NCBI GenBank assembly: GCA_945910005.1
Contig: OX246739.1
Location: 9,956,292-10,020,291, forward strand
Length of the DNA: 64,000 bases
Origin: Isoperla grammatica
Lineage: Eukaryota > Arthropoda > Insecta > Plecoptera > Perlodidae
Reading direction: 5' to 3'
The position numbers were made by a program, and so were the translations under genes. Below are positions 1-12,144 of the stretch, one piece after another (position 1 is the first letter of the stretch; the number at the start of each line of letters is the position of its first letter). The notes beneath the pieces were generated by a model. That model worked only from the letters and a program-made list of their open reading frames with translations, did no database searches and was not told the origin of the DNA.

Positions 1-3000
1 AACACGATCGAAATGAGGCAACAAGTTACTAATCTCAGCTGTTTCTCCCTCGCACACTAGAACGGATGCGTAACAGCTCGTCAATCCATCATCTAGTGTA
101 ATTGAATTACGTTAACTAATTGAACTCTAGACGTCATCGCTAGTTGATAATGTTTACAAAATATCCAAGTCCAATAGTGACACTTTCATTGAAAACTAAA
201 CTAAAACGTTGAATGAGAATTTGTTATACTTATACCAAAAGTTCACGTACAGTTCATACTTCTTCAGTAACACTACTTGCACGTCATCTAGGTAAGATTT
301 AGCTCAAGTTCCATCAACTCAAGAAGGAGGTTACGTTAGTTAAATCGGTTGTGAAATGACATAAGAAATGACGAAGTTTAAACAGTCGATGAGTGTGTTC
401 ATTCAAGAGCTTAAAGTAGGCGGGATGTTTTTCTCTTCCCCTCACCCTGTTATCAACTAGGGTATTTTCGGAAACAGACAAAAACTAACTCAAAAGCTTT
501 CAGCTTTCAGGCTTAAAATATTGGATGAATTCTCGGGAGAGTACGCAAGGATGTAAAGCAAGCAATTTGATACCCTTTCAAAGTTCACCTTGAATATTTA
601 TGTATCACTTGATACGAAACAAGAAATAAAACAACTCCTTCATACCCGACCTTTGTTTGAGGGTTTGTTTGCCAAATTATGTAAAGACGCGCGTACAGAA
701 AAGCAAATGTATTATTACGCGTTTTAATCTCCAGAGGAATGTACGCAACATAACACCCGCCAAGAACGTGAATTTCGTGATTGTTTATTTATTGGTAAAG
801 CTTCAACCATTGTGTTGGTGTTTCAGGGCTTTGAAACGAATACCAAACTAAATTATAGTAGGTTGTGCAACTAAATATTGCAGTTATGAAGAAACTATAA
901 CAAGTTCGTATTTGTGTAGATTCTAACGGTTCTGATACAATGTAGTAAAACTGATATCATCAGTAAAAAATCCTATCTACAAAGACAAATAGGATATAAT
1001 TATCGCTAACACTGAACATTAATGAATGTATTTATATATTTCAAATTTCTATTGAAAGTGCAAAAGCTCATTAAGATAAAACCGTTTAATGTGAAGTGAC
1101 GTTGGCATTTTAAAAAACGTACAGCTCAAATCAAAACATCTACAAAAAGGCTGAAATATTTCTAGTCTTCTCAATATTATTGATGAACCAGAAACTCACA
1201 TCAGTTCTAGATCTCGCCACCTGGAGCGCTATTCTTTGCCCTGTATACCTATGAGTATGTTTCTGAAACCCACCTTCCATTGAAACCCACCCACCTACAT
1301 TAAGCCACACATGGTTTCGAACATACCACTTAATCTAGCCCCACTTCTTATGTGTTGAAGAGTTTTCCATCCTAGTTGATCAATCATATCAGTGACGCTA
1401 AAGATTGATGGATGATTGTTATTGAGCTCATATGTATTGTACACTTTGGCTCTAATCGACTGAACAATCAATCAGGCGAAGTATATGATTTTAAAATGGC
1501 AAGATAACAATCTGCACTTAATTTATTCGTGTTATGATTTATCATAATTGTACGTAGTGATTAATGGTCACAATATTTACTAACAATAAAAAATAATTAT
1601 TTTGAGGAAAGGAATTCTGTTTAATAACAACTTGACTCTCTACATGCAACGATCTAGATATTAGGTGGGAGTCTGGGGACTGAGGATATTTGGGAAGGAC
1701 TTTCCATAGATAGACTGCTATCAGGACCTGTGTAGGTCTCAATCTACAACAACAAGAACAATATTAAACGCAAAACTATATCGTTGCCTTCAAAGATTTC
1801 TTCAAAAACATCTTACTTTGTAAACTATAAATTTCAAGAGATGGTAACATTACCGCTTTAAATCTCTATCAATAATGTATTCGCCATTTGACCGTTGAAA
1901 ACCATATAAAACTTTCAATCATAATTTTCAGTGGTAGGTATCGAACTTGTGAGTTGTGACCATACTCGAGTAAAAGTTTCAGTAAAGTTTATTTTCCCAA
2001 AAATTCGTACATATAATAAATTTTATTGTGCAAATTGTACGTTTGAGAAATTTTTACAATTTATATACCATCAATTGTCATATTGTTATACGTACAACCA
2101 CAATATGTGATGTAATTATCATGAATGTGTATTACGCCAATAAAAATACTGGAAAAAAATAAAATACTGTATATGTTTGCCCCTGTAAGAATAAACTTGA
2201 GACGGTGCAAATCGTCACCTCTTACCGCTGAGCAACCTCTTTATCGCTTTGCTACTAAACCGCCGTGTAGTACGCAATATCTCGAGTAAGTCGTACCAAC
2301 TTTAGACAGCTAACTGGAGAGACAGAATGGTGCACTAAACTAAAATTAAACACACATTTTATTGCCGCAACGTTCCCGTCTTTGTGATTATAGTTAAAGT
2401 TAAGTTGGATAGTAAAGCTGTGGGAATGAGTCGGAACATGATTGTGTTTATTAGGGGGGCGTAGTCTGGGGCAGTTGTGTAATGGCTACAACTACAAGAT
2501 TCCGTGTTTCATGGAAGTCTGTGGCAAGAATATCAGCTTCCGCTCGGCGACTGACAAATGAGATTATAAAAAAAAGTACTTTCTTGTCGCTTTCAGAGAG
2601 CACTTTCTCACCACATAAATTATTGCTAGCTGTTTTGGTATGACTATCGCATACATGAGCCCTCCCCTCTCCCCCCCCCCCCCCCCCCACAACACACTAA
2701 ACCAATCAATGAAAGGAATGGAAAAAGAAACAATAGTTCTACATGTTTGATTGTGATAGCGATGAAGATAATATAATTACAATATTGATTACGGTGTTTA
2801 CAATGTTGTTTATCGTGCGCACCTTAGACAGTAGACTTTGGCTATCTTTTGTGATCAATCTTCTAAGTCTTTTTGTGCAAATAATGGCGAAAACAAAGTT
2901 TTACGAAAGAAGTCTGATTGTGTTTCGTTCGTTATTAACTTTAACAACTAAAGGACTTTGCTCAAGTTCGTGTCAAAGGAGGGGGGAGGAGGGGGGGGGG

Positions 3001-3987
3001 GGGAGGGGGGAGGCTGTTGTTCAACTTTGTACATCTGTATGCCACGAGTACCAGCAATCCCGAACTTTCCCCCGAGTACAGAGTGTAGAAGACAGAATGG
3101 CAACCGCGCGTCCGGAAACACGCATCCATCCCTTAGAAAGCGACGTTGCACGTTTTCATTAGTGAAGCGCAGAGTGCGGCTTTTGTGATTTATTTGGACA
3201 ATTCATCAGAAGTCGTTGTGTTCTTTTAACTCACTGAAGACTCGCTCCCTCGCTACAAAGTAGCGTTCCTTAAATCTGAAAACTTAGTATATAACATTCT
3301 TCATAATATAATATGGCAAGGAACAATCATGCTTTAGGCTTATATTTGAATAAATGGGATAATTCGTTGTTTATGCTGAAAAAATAAACAGCTTTGGTTA
3401 GTTAACTAAGAAACGCTTACATAAACACACTAAACATTACAATAAACATGCAGTTTAATATTCCTCCATGGTTGATAAATCTTTAGACCCTTGATATGAG
3501 ATTAGATATGACTAGATTAGATATAAGACGAACTCCTTTGTAAAAGCTTCTCCTCACATAACTTTCAGTGTCATTAATGAACGTTTAATCAATCGCTTTC
3601 CTCTCTCTCCTTTGTCTGTATTCAGATAAACTTTAGGTGTTTAATGTCTCTAGTCATGACAAGCCTTCGTCGCTTCCACTAATTGTCTTTGCACTAATTA
3701 CCGTTATCTTTTAGTTCCAATGTATTCAAAGCAAAAATCGACACTTTTGTTGCCTAAGAATCTCGTTACCGTTTTAATTGAGCCTAAGTCCTGTCTATAC
3801 TTACGTCATTAACTCGGTGAAGATAACGAAAGTACCAACGTGGCGCGAAAATAGACGGTTATGGACCCACCTCTGAATATTTTGTAATGAACGCATCGCC
3901 CGTTATGGAGTCACATCCTCGCATGATGACGTGATTACGATGTAATGTGGCGGTAAAATCAGAGCGAGGTAGGAAATATTTACAGGA
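1..3987. other. Non-coding block, probably alpha1 intron or upstream flank
   Basis: No coding exon or RNA gene can be supported here. The sequence is AT-rich, with short open frames lacking any recognisable motif. Notable only are an 18-base C run at 2671-2688 and a G-rich stretch around 2979-3010 with an uninterrupted 13-base G run. Since the first visible alpha1 exon begins in mid protein, this block is likely intronic, but the upstream exons are not in the window, so that is inference. Confidence 0.5.
2671..2688. repeat. Poly-C homopolymer
   Basis: Eighteen consecutive C residues follow a pyrimidine-rich lead. A partly complementary purine-rich stretch lies about 300 bp downstream (2979-3010, mostly G). 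Such runs are prone to assembly length errors. No function is inferred. Confidence 0.8.
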
Positions 3988-4274
3988 GCTGTCGTGAGGG
4001 ATACTTAAAAGCTACCATGCAATGCCTAAAAGCTGTCGTATGATGCCTAAAAGCTGTTGTATGGTGCCGAAAAGCTGTCGTGCAATGCCTAAGAGCTGTC
4101 GTGCAATGCCTAAAAGTGTCGTGCAATGCCTAAAAGTTTCGTGCAATGCCTAAAAGCTTTCGTGCAATGCCTAAAAGCTATCGTGCAATGCCTAAAGGCT
4201 GTCGTGAGGGATGCCTAAAAGCTGTCGTGAGGGATGCCTAAAAGCTGTCGTGAGGGGTGCCTAAAAGCTGTCGT
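3988..4274. repeat. 21-23 bp minisatellite, about 13.5 copies
   Basis: Tandem units begin with GCTGTCGTG-like and end with ATGCCTAAAA-like sequence. Two sub-families are visible: a 21-bp form reading GCAATGCC in the middle copies and a 23-bp form reading GAGGGATGCC at the two edges. Some copies have lost one base (20 bp). The sub-family layout suggests unequal exchange. It lies in presumed intron with no coding meaning seen. Confidence 0.9.
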
Positions 4275-4994
4275 CTAGTACGCATTCGATCTTCGAACGA
4301 CTAAAGTTGCGTCATGTTCGAAGATTGTTCGTCATTTTTGGCAGATTTTGTTATATATTTTTATGGTACTTACTACTTACCAAAGATAACTAGATGGCGC
4401 GTTGGCACCGCTGTAGTGGTAGCAACATGAATGTCGTCATTTATACGGTATCAAATCGTTTTAGCATATCAGATACTACGTGAATGAACTTGCATATTGT
4501 CGTATCATTTTTGTTTTAAATAATTGAAACTGCTTTCATAAGATTGTAATATTTTTACACCAGGCGCTATCTTATTTAAAAAGTATGTAGTAAGACAATC
4601 GTTGCAGTGACACAATATCGTAAAAATATATCTTTGTGCCTGTTGAACTTTATCCAAACTAACTTAGCCTTTGTACACAGTCTTACTTAATTTGTACATT
4701 GTGTATTCAGCAGGCTAGGGGTCTTCAATGGCCAATATTACTTGGCATGACTGAGGCATCTGTTTGCCAATACGCCAAATCGCCATGACACGAGGAGACA
4801 TTACTGTCGTATGCTCTTGTGATTTGATTCAGAATTGAATTAGTAATCCATATTGTTATAAAAACTGTTGGCATTCTGACAACGACCATGTCATCGAACA
4901 TGTGTACATACTCCAGGCTCTCTCTACCATGCACACAACAGCACGGGAGTTATTCGTACATCTGGCTGGCGTGGCCGCGAGGGACATTGATGGA
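4275..4994. other. Non-coding spacer upstream of the LTR element
   Basis: AT-rich sequence between the minisatellite and the LTR retrotransposon, with no supported gene. Its last four bases before the element, extended to 4998, form the left ATAT target-site copy. Confidence 0.5.
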
Positions 4995-4998
4995 ATAT

Positions 4999-7122
4999 TG
5001 TGACGTGCCAAAATAAGCAGGTGCACACCACTCGGCAGGCCTGACGCACTTACCGGGCCGGACCGACTCAGTGGAGATGGGGGTGGGCTAAGTTGCGGCT
5101 CGTCTTCAGATGGTGGGCGCCACTTCGTTTCGAGTAGATGACCTGTAGGGGATATTGTAGAAGGAACGAAGAAATTCTACGTTGAAAAATAACCCCAGTT
5201 CATGAGAGAGCAAAGATAGGAATTTATTATGACAGAGAACGTCTGACGACAAATGGACAATGGTGGACAAGACACAGCTTGAGAGACTTCAGTCGATAAA
5301 CATGAGAAAACAACACAAATGGTTCATTGACAAAAATACAATATAAGAAAAATAGAAAATACTTGTTTAGTTAAATACGCTACCCTTGATGGGCGTACGG
5401 TACATTTAGTTTACACGTTCGCTCCTCTTGAGCCTATGGTGACAATACACAAATACTTAATAATAGTAAGGTAGAAAAATATGGAATAATCGGTAGGCCT
5501 TACAATGTAACTGTAGGTTAAAGCTTTTAAGCTCGGGCCTTCATGGGCACTGGGAGACTCAAAGCGACTAACCCTACGTCATGTAATTCCCTATCTCGGT
5601 CAGCCACGGACACTTTGAGATTCTAAGTACCCGTCAGTAACTTCTCGCCCTCACATTCGCCACGGAATAGGTTGAGGTTCAAAGCTACTACGGTACGTTA
5701 GTTAGTACATACAGAAGAGGCTACGTGCCTACCTAGCAAGACGAGTTGCCAGCAAATCCATCGGCTCTACCGGCCGTGACTATTGCTATCTTAAGACTAA
5801 CAAGTTACTAAGGTTACGCTACAACTAAACATGGGTTATGATACGGACTTAAATTTAAACACAAAATGGTGATCCCCTTACACTGGTTGTTAAGAGGCAT
5901 GAGAATTATTACTAGTTAAACGCTGAATGCTAGTCTGTACGTCAGGCTTAAATCCGCTACAAGCGTGTGGGTATCAGACCCGGATGCTTTGATCGTACAG
6001 ACCTTAACGGCTTAAATTATAATTACATTAACAGGGTTATACAAGGTTGCTATACACTTAGCCTAGGGGATTTTCCCCCTGCACCGGCTTCTAGTTACAG
6101 GATAATGAATAACGCTCTACCTTGGTAGGCTTGTACACTGGTTCACTAAGTTAGCATATGGCCTAACTGAAATGTAAGCATGTAGGCTTCACGCCAGACA
6201 CGTAAGTCTACATATGGTATGACTGAATAGTAAAGTTAAAGTTCCTCCACATGCTGGATAAGAGTTGACCAGGCTTTATGCACATGGGTAATTAGTGATT
6301 TCGAATTCGGGTATCTAAATGGTCAGCGAGGCCCTGCCTCTAGTGGCTCAATTACAGTACCGACATATCGGGGTTCTCGTGGACCGAACCTGGCTGGGGA
6401 AGTCTACGACGGAAATTCCCACGTGGTTGTCCGTGAAAATCCACCTCGCCGAGGAGCTTCCTAGATTAGGCCTAGGCTAGACTGACAGTCGCCTCGGATC
6501 GGATGCTGCTAGCCTAGAGGTCCGCTGCGTCGCACGCTCGCCCATCGGGAAAACTTCGACATGCCGGAAAATGTAGGCTAGACCCTCCGGAAAAATCCTA
6601 TTTTCAAAGAGAAAATGGCCAATGTAATAAAACTATTTTCAACAAACGATACGTTAAGCCTAGAGACACATTCTCAGCTTCAACGCCAGATTAGATGGAT
6701 GAACAAGGACTTACCACTGAATGGATTTACGAAATACAGGTTATTAAACCATGCTGCACGTAGAACGCCTCTGGTAGCTTACATGCTCGAGCAAAATGTA
6801 GCTCCGAAACACAAAGTTCTCTCAGGACTTCTCTCACGAAACAGACCAAATCTAACCTTCCTGTTGTGGCTCCTCAGCTATCGTCGTGCGATAGAGTCGA
6901 ACGAAACTAGTGCTGCGCGGCGACACTTGGAACTTGCTCGGCTGCGTTAGGCTCTCACCGGCGGTGGAATGCGCGGGATTTCAAACGCCGTGCGGGACGT
7001 TCAAAACACTCGATCATCCGACGCTATGGAGAGGGGTCCCGTTGGCTCTGGCCAGCCTTCAGAACATGTGAGACGACCGGAATATCACTAGGGGCCAGCC
7101 CAGTGGATTCCCAGCCGTCACA
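4999..7122 (-). repeat. 3' LTR of the Gypsy-type element
   Basis: This is the downstream LTR for the minus-strand element. It has 7-bp inverted termini (TGTGACG and CGTCACA) and is 2124 bp, long for an insect Gypsy LTR. It aligns base for base with the copy at 10017-12140 (constant offset 5018). It carries a 111-codon open frame on the plus strand at 6615-6950, antisense to pol, which is unrecognised and may be chance. Confidence 0.95.
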
Positions 7123-7135
7123 CTCCCCCCCCACA
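7123..7135 (-). promoter_or_regulatory. Polypurine tract of the LTR element
   Basis: Read on the minus strand, the bases immediately before the 3' LTR are a purine block, G-rich with eight consecutive G and ending in AG. This is the expected position of the plus-strand primer for reverse transcription. Confidence 0.8.
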
Positions 7136-7159
7136 ACACCAGAAAATGGGGTATTTTCT

Positions 7160-10012
7160 TTAACGAGCAACCACAGGCTTGAGATCTACTACATGCCATC
7201 GTCCGCACGGTTGCCCTGCAAGGTTCTCAAGTTCAACGACCACGGAAGACACTTTGCGAGCAACGACAAATGGACCAATGTACTTTTTCGCAAGTTTAGC
7301 AGTGAAATAACGAGCTGCATCGGACAGAACGAAATTCCTTCTCCATACCCGATCGCCTACATTATAGTTAACAGCGGGTCTATGACGTAGATTGTACTGC
7401 TGTTCCTGCCGACGCTGGGCCTCCGATACATTTATGCGAACCCTTTCTCGAATGTTCTCTAACCCAACCCACCGTTCTTCTATACCCAGACGAGTTTCAT
7501 TCCCCTGTGGGTCCCGTTCCTTCCGGTTTCGCCGTCCAGAGAGACCTAGTTCCCTCCCTAGTTGGAGATAGGCGGGGGTGTATTGGGTAGTTTCGTGTCG
7601 ACTGGTACGTAGAACATATTGGATTTGGGGCAAGAGTACATCCCATCGACGTTGATTCTCTCCCACGAAAATCGCTAAGATATTTCCTACCTCCTTGTTC
7701 ATTCTCTCCACGGGGTTAGCCTGGGGATGGTAGTATGGCGTGAACTGTACCTCGACTCCGTAAGCCTCGAGGGCTTCCCTGAATTCTCTACTGACTAGTT
7801 GTCGTCCATTGTCGACAATAAGGAGACGAGGTGCTCCTTGTTCTAGAAATACTGAATTGATGAGGGGTTGCAATACATGTTGTGAAGTAGCTTGGCGTAA
7901 CGGGAAGAGATAGGTCCATTTGGTATGACTGTCCTGCACGACCAGTATGAAGCGATTCTGCTTGAGTGATGGAGGCAGCGGGCCAATGAGGTCCACTGTC
8001 AACACTTCTCCGGGATGAAATGGGAACTGGCGAGGGGCTAGCAAACCGGCTGGACGTCTCTGCTCCTGTTTGTGCTGGGCACATACTTCACATTTACGAA
8101 CATATAGGCAGACATCGGCTTTCATCTTCGGCCAGTAATAGGAGAGAGAAATTCTACTCATGGTTTTAAACATTCCTCGGTGACCGGCCTGTGGTTCGTC
8201 GTGTGCTTCCTTGAGTGCTTCCGCTCTTAGTTCCTTTGGAAGGACGCGTTTCCAGTTATTCTCATCTCTGGGTAACTTCGTGTTATCGGTACACAGTTTC
8301 CACAGAGTGAGTCCTTCCACCCTCCAAAGGGAATACTTTTGAGGCTGAGCCCTCACCTGGTCACACATTCTGAGGTACCACTGGTCCTGGATTGGGGCAC
8401 TGACTTCCAACAAATTCCAGGTTACCACACCTCGCGATAGAGCATCCGGGACAACGTGAGCCGAGCCTTTCCGGTGGATGACCTTGAAGTCATATTGCTG
8501 TAATCTCACTGCCCACCTCGCAAGCCTACCTACGGGATCCTTTAAGTTATGCAGCCATAACAGGCTGTGATGGTCTGTGATTACGGTGAAAGTGGAGCCT
8601 TCCAGATAGGGTCTATGCTTCTCGACTGCCCATAATACGGCGAGACATTCCTTCTCGGTAGCTGTGAACTGTTGCTCAGACTTGGTCAGCGTGCGGCTGC
8701 CGTAAGCAATGACATGCTCCCCATCGTCCAAATCTTGCGACAGAACGCTTCCTAAGCCAACGTTGGATGCGTCCGTCTGGAGGACAAATGGTTTAGAGAA
8801 ATCTGGACATGCTAGTACTGGGGCACAAGCAAGACATTCTTTTATCCGACAGAAAGAATCCTCTGCGGCAGGGGTCCACTCCCACTTGGAATTTTTTTTT
8901 AGCAAAGCAGTGATGGGTGACACCACTGTCGAGAAATCCTGGATAAATCTCCGATACCAAGATGCCATACCTAAGAATCGTCGGACCTCCTTTACTCTTT
9001 GCGGCCGGGGGAAGTTGATTATGGATTCCACCTTTTCGGGATCGACGTGCAGTCCGCTGTTGTCCACCACGTAACCAAGGTACCGTAGCTCGGACCGAAC
9101 AAACTGACACTTCTCCACGTTAAGGTACAGGGACGCCTCTCGCAATCTTCGGAAGATCTCTCCCAGGACCTCCAGGTGCTTCTGAAAAGTTGGAGTCGCA
9201 ATAATGATGTCATCCATGTACACAAAAACATAGGGCTCCAGGTCTGGTCCAAGTACTCTGTCTATAAGACGTTGCCAGGTGGCAGGGCTGTTATGCAAAC
9301 CATACGGCATACGTGTAAATTGGAAGAGGCCACGGCCTGGAACAGTAAACGCTGTCTTCTCACGACTCGACTCTTCTACAGGTATCTGCCAGAACGCGTT
9401 TTTGATGTCTAACGAAGACAAATAACGACTGTCCCTAAGCCTATCTAGGATAGCGGAGACATACGGTATTGGGTAAGCGTCTTTCTTGGTTACCGCGTTG
9501 ACACGCCTATAGTCGACCACGAAGCGATAGCCTCCAGAGGGTTTTTTCACCAGTAAGATAGGAGAGCTCCACGGACTGCGGGATGGTTCCACTATTCCTT
9601 CCTGTAGCATGGTGTCTAGCTCGTTATGTATCTCTTTCTGGACTATGGGTGACACAGGATAGTATCGTTGTTTGACCGGTTCGGCATCTGCGGTATCTAT
9701 ACGATGCTGGACTAAAGGTGTCGGAGCACGTTTGCCCATTTCGGCCGGCAGGTTTCTAGCGAGAAGTTCACTCAATCGTCTCTCTTGTTCAGTAGTTAAA
9801 TTTTGACGGGTACGGAGTACCTTGAGAGATTCCACGGTGACTTCCATTTTGTCTGAAAAGGACCACGTCCCCGAGGACACATCTGGTACAAATTTCATCC
9901 GATCCCAGAAGTCTATGCCTAAGATAAGACTGGTCTTAACAGACGGCACCACCAATACGGACAGGACAATGCTACGATTCTGCAGAACGATAGGCCCCAC
10001 GTTGGGCGCCAA
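7160..10012 (-). CDS. Gypsy-type Pol polyprotein, N-terminally truncated
   Basis: An open frame of 950 codons with no internal stop. Residues about 1-50 are the C-terminal part of a retropepsin, including the LILGIDF strand; the catalytic Asp region is missing. Reverse transcriptase spans about 110-290, with LDIKNAFWQI at 201-210 and the YMDD box at 265-268. RNase H follows with D414, E453 and D480. The integrase zinc motif is H604, H611, C641, C644 and the catalytic triad is D674, D734, E769. A GPF-type C-terminal module sits at 913-915. The frame has no ATG start: it opens at a TTG inside the primer-binding site, and the first internal Met is residue 39. It was presumably once translated as a fusion or frameshift with gag, now deleted. 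All RT, RNase H and integrase motifs are intact, consistent with a young copy. Confidence 0.93.
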   Translation of the reverse strand: MAPNVGPIVLQNRSIVLSVLVVPSVKTSLILGIDFWDRMKFVPDVSSGTWSFSDKMEVTVESLKVLRTRQNLTTEQERRLSELLARNLPAEMGKRAPTPLVQHRIDTADAEPVKQRYYPVSPIVQKEIHNELDTMLQEGIVEPSRSPWSSPILLVKKPSGGYRFVVDYRRVNAVTKKDAYPIPYVSAILDRLRDSRYLSSLDIKNAFWQIPVEESSREKTAFTVPGRGLFQFTRMPYGLHNSPATWQRLIDRVLGPDLEPYVFVYMDDIIIATPTFQKHLEVLGEIFRRLREASLYLNVEKCQFVRSELRYLGYVVDNSGLHVDPEKVESIINFPRPQRVKEVRRFLGMASWYRRFIQDFSTVVSPITALLKKNSKWEWTPAAEDSFCRIKECLACAPVLACPDFSKPFVLQTDASNVGLGSVLSQDLDDGEHVIAYGSRTLTKSEQQFTATEKECLAVLWAVEKHRPYLEGSTFTVITDHHSLLWLHNLKDPVGRLARWAVRLQQYDFKVIHRKGSAHVVPDALSRGVVTWNLLEVSAPIQDQWYLRMCDQVRAQPQKYSLWRVEGLTLWKLCTDNTKLPRDENNWKRVLPKELRAEALKEAHDEPQAGHRGMFKTMSRISLSYYWPKMKADVCLYVRKCEVCAQHKQEQRRPAGLLAPRQFPFHPGEVLTVDLIGPLPPSLKQNRFILVVQDSHTKWTYLFPLRQATSQHVLQPLINSVFLEQGAPRLLIVDNGRQLVSREFREALEAYGVEVQFTPYYHPQANPVERMNKEVGNILAIFVGENQRRWDVLLPQIQYVLRTSRHETTQYTPAYLQLGRELGLSGRRNRKERDPQGNETRLGIEERWVGLENIRERVRINVSEAQRRQEQQYNLRHRPAVNYNVGDRVWRRNFVLSDAARYFTAKLAKKYIGPFVVARKVSSVVVELENLAGQPCGRWHVVDLKPVVAR
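9994..10011 (-). promoter_or_regulatory. Primer-binding site, complementary to tRNA-Lys(CUU) 3' end
   Basis: On the minus strand the 18-nt sequence TGGCGCCCAACGTGGGGC lies 5 nt (TTAAT) after the 5' LTR. It matches the complement of the conserved animal tRNA-Lys(CUU) 3' end including CCA, recalled from general knowledge. The pol frame overlaps this site, which is abnormal and marks the gag deletion junction. Confidence 0.85.
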
Positions 10013-10016
10013 TTAA

Positions 10017-12140
10017 TGTGACGTGCCAAAATAAGCAGGTGCACACCACTCGGCAGGCCTGACGCACTTACCGGGCCGGACCGACTCAGTGGAGATGGGG
10101 GTGGGCTAAGTTGCGGCTCGTCTTCAGATGGTGGGCGCCACTTCGTTTCGAGTAGATGACCTGTAGGGGATATTGTAGAAGGAACGAAGAAATTCTACGT
10201 TGAAAAATAACCCCAGTTCATGAGAGAGCAAAGATAGGAATTTATTATGACAGAGAACGTCTGACGACAAATGGACAATGGTGGACAAGACACAGCTTGA
10301 GAGACTTCAGTCGATAAACATGAGAAAACAACACAAATGGTTCATTGACAAAAATACAATATAAGAAAAATAGAAAATACTTGTTTAGTTAAATACGCTA
10401 CCCTTGATGGGCGTACGGTACATTTAGTTTACACGTTCGCTCCTCTTGAGCCTATGGTGACAATACACAAATACTTAATAATAGTAAGGTAGAAAAATAT
10501 GGAATAATCGGTAGGCCTTACAATGTAACTGTAGGTTAAAGCTTTTAAGCTCGGGCCTTCATGGGCACTGGGAGACTCAAAGCGACTAACCCTACGTCAT
10601 GTAATTCCCTATCTCGGTCAGCCACGGACACTTTGAGATTCTAAGTACCCGTCAGTAACTTCTCGCCCTCACATTCGCCACGGAATAGGTTGAGGTTCAA
10701 AGCTACTACGGTACGTTAGTTAGTACATACAGAAGAGGCTACGTGCCTACCTAGCAAGACGAGTTGCCAGCAAATCCATCGGCTCTACCGGCCGTGACTA
10801 TTGCTATCTTAAGACTAACAAGTTACTAAGGTTACGCTACAACTAAACATGGGTTATGATACGGACTTAAATTTAAACACAAAATGGTGATCCCCTTACA
10901 CTGGTTGTTAAGAGGCATGAGAATTATTACTAGTTAAACGCTGAATGCTAGTCTGTACGTCAGGCTTAAATCCGCTACAAGCGTGTGGGTATCAGACCCG
11001 GATGCTTTGATCGTACAGACCTTAACGGCTTAAATTATAATTACATTAACAGGGTTATACAAGGTTGCTATACACTTAGCCTAGGGGATTTTCCCCCTGC
11101 ACCGGCTTCTAGTTACAGGATAATGAATAACGCTCTACCTTGGTAGGCTTGTACACTGGTTCACTAAGTTAGCATATGGCCTAACTGAAATGTAAGCATG
11201 TAGGCTTCACGCCAGACACGTAAGTCTACATATGGTATGACTGAATAGTAAAGTTAAAGTTCCTCCACATGCTGGATAAGAGTTGACCAGGCTTTATGCA
11301 CATGGGTAATTAGTGATTTCGAATTCGGGTATCTAAATGGTCAGCGAGGCCCTGCCTCTAGTGGCTCAATTACAGTACCGACATATCGGGGTTCTCGTGG
11401 ACCGAACCTGGCTGGGGAAGTCTACGACGGAAATTCCCACGTGGTTGTCCGTGAAAATCCACCTCGCCGAGGAGCTTCCTAGATTAGGCCTAGGCTAGAC
11501 TGACAGTCGCCTCGGATCGGATGCTGCTAGCCTAGAGGTCCGCTGCGTCGCACGCTCGCCCATCGGGAAAACTTCGACATGCCGGAAAATGTAGGCTAGA
11601 CCCTCCGGAAAAATCCTATTTTCAAAGAGAAAATGGCCAATGTAATAAAACTATTTTCAACAAACGATACGTTAAGCCTAGAGACACATTCTCAGCTTCA
11701 ACGCCAGATTAGATGGATGAACAAGGACTTACCACTGAATGGATTTACGAAATACAGGTTATTAAACCATGCTGCACGTAGAACGCCTCTGGTAGCTTAC
11801 ATGCTCGAGCAAAATGTAGCTCCGAAACACAAAGTTCTCTCAGGACTTCTCTCACGAAACAGACCAAATCTAACCTTCCTGTTGTGGCTCCTCAGCTATC
11901 GTCGTGCGATAGAGTCGAACGAAACAAGTGCTGCGCGGCGACACTTGGAACTTGCTCGGCTGCGTTAGGCTCTCACCGGCGGTGGAATGCGCGGGATTTC
12001 AAACGCCGTGCGGGACGTTCAAAACACTCGATCATCCGACGCTATGGAGAGGGGTCCCGTTGGCTCTGGCCAGCCTTCAGAACATGTGAGACGACCGGAA
12101 TATCACTAGGGGCCAGCCCAGTGGATTCCCAGCCGTCACA
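10017..12140 (-). repeat. 5' LTR of the Gypsy-type element
   Basis: Upstream LTR for the minus-strand element and therefore the expected promoter-bearing copy. It is identical in length to the other LTR. The 111-codon plus-strand frame recurs at 11633-11968; the only difference seen within it (A11926) is synonymous. A longer plus-strand frame, 11884-12351, merely runs from the LTR into flanking DNA and is not a gene. Confidence 0.95.
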
Positions 12141-12144
12141 ATAT

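Larger units (their letters stand above)
4999..12140 (-). mobile_element. Gypsy-superfamily LTR retrotransposon, gag-less, inserted antisense
   Basis: A complete LTR-flanked insertion of 7142 bp. Two 2124-bp LTRs (4999-7122 and 10017-12140) start TGTGACG and end CGTCACA. They flank a 2894-bp interior with pol on the minus strand. A 4-bp target duplication ATAT sits at 4995-4998 and 12141-12144. The LTRs are collinear without indels; the one difference noticed is T6908 versus A11926, so the insertion is recent. Primer site and polypurine tract are both present. The interior is far shorter than usual because gag and the N-terminal part of protease are absent, so this copy should need gag supplied in trans. 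No env-like frame is seen. It lies antisense to the alpha1 gene, the orientation usually tolerated in introns. Domain order RT-RNaseH-integrase places it in Gypsy/Metaviridae; the clade was not assigned. Confidence 0.95.

Noticed and set aside
7103..7390. Plus-strand 95-codon frame overlapping the LTR-pol boundary
   Set aside because: It is antisense to the end of the pol frame and shows no motif.
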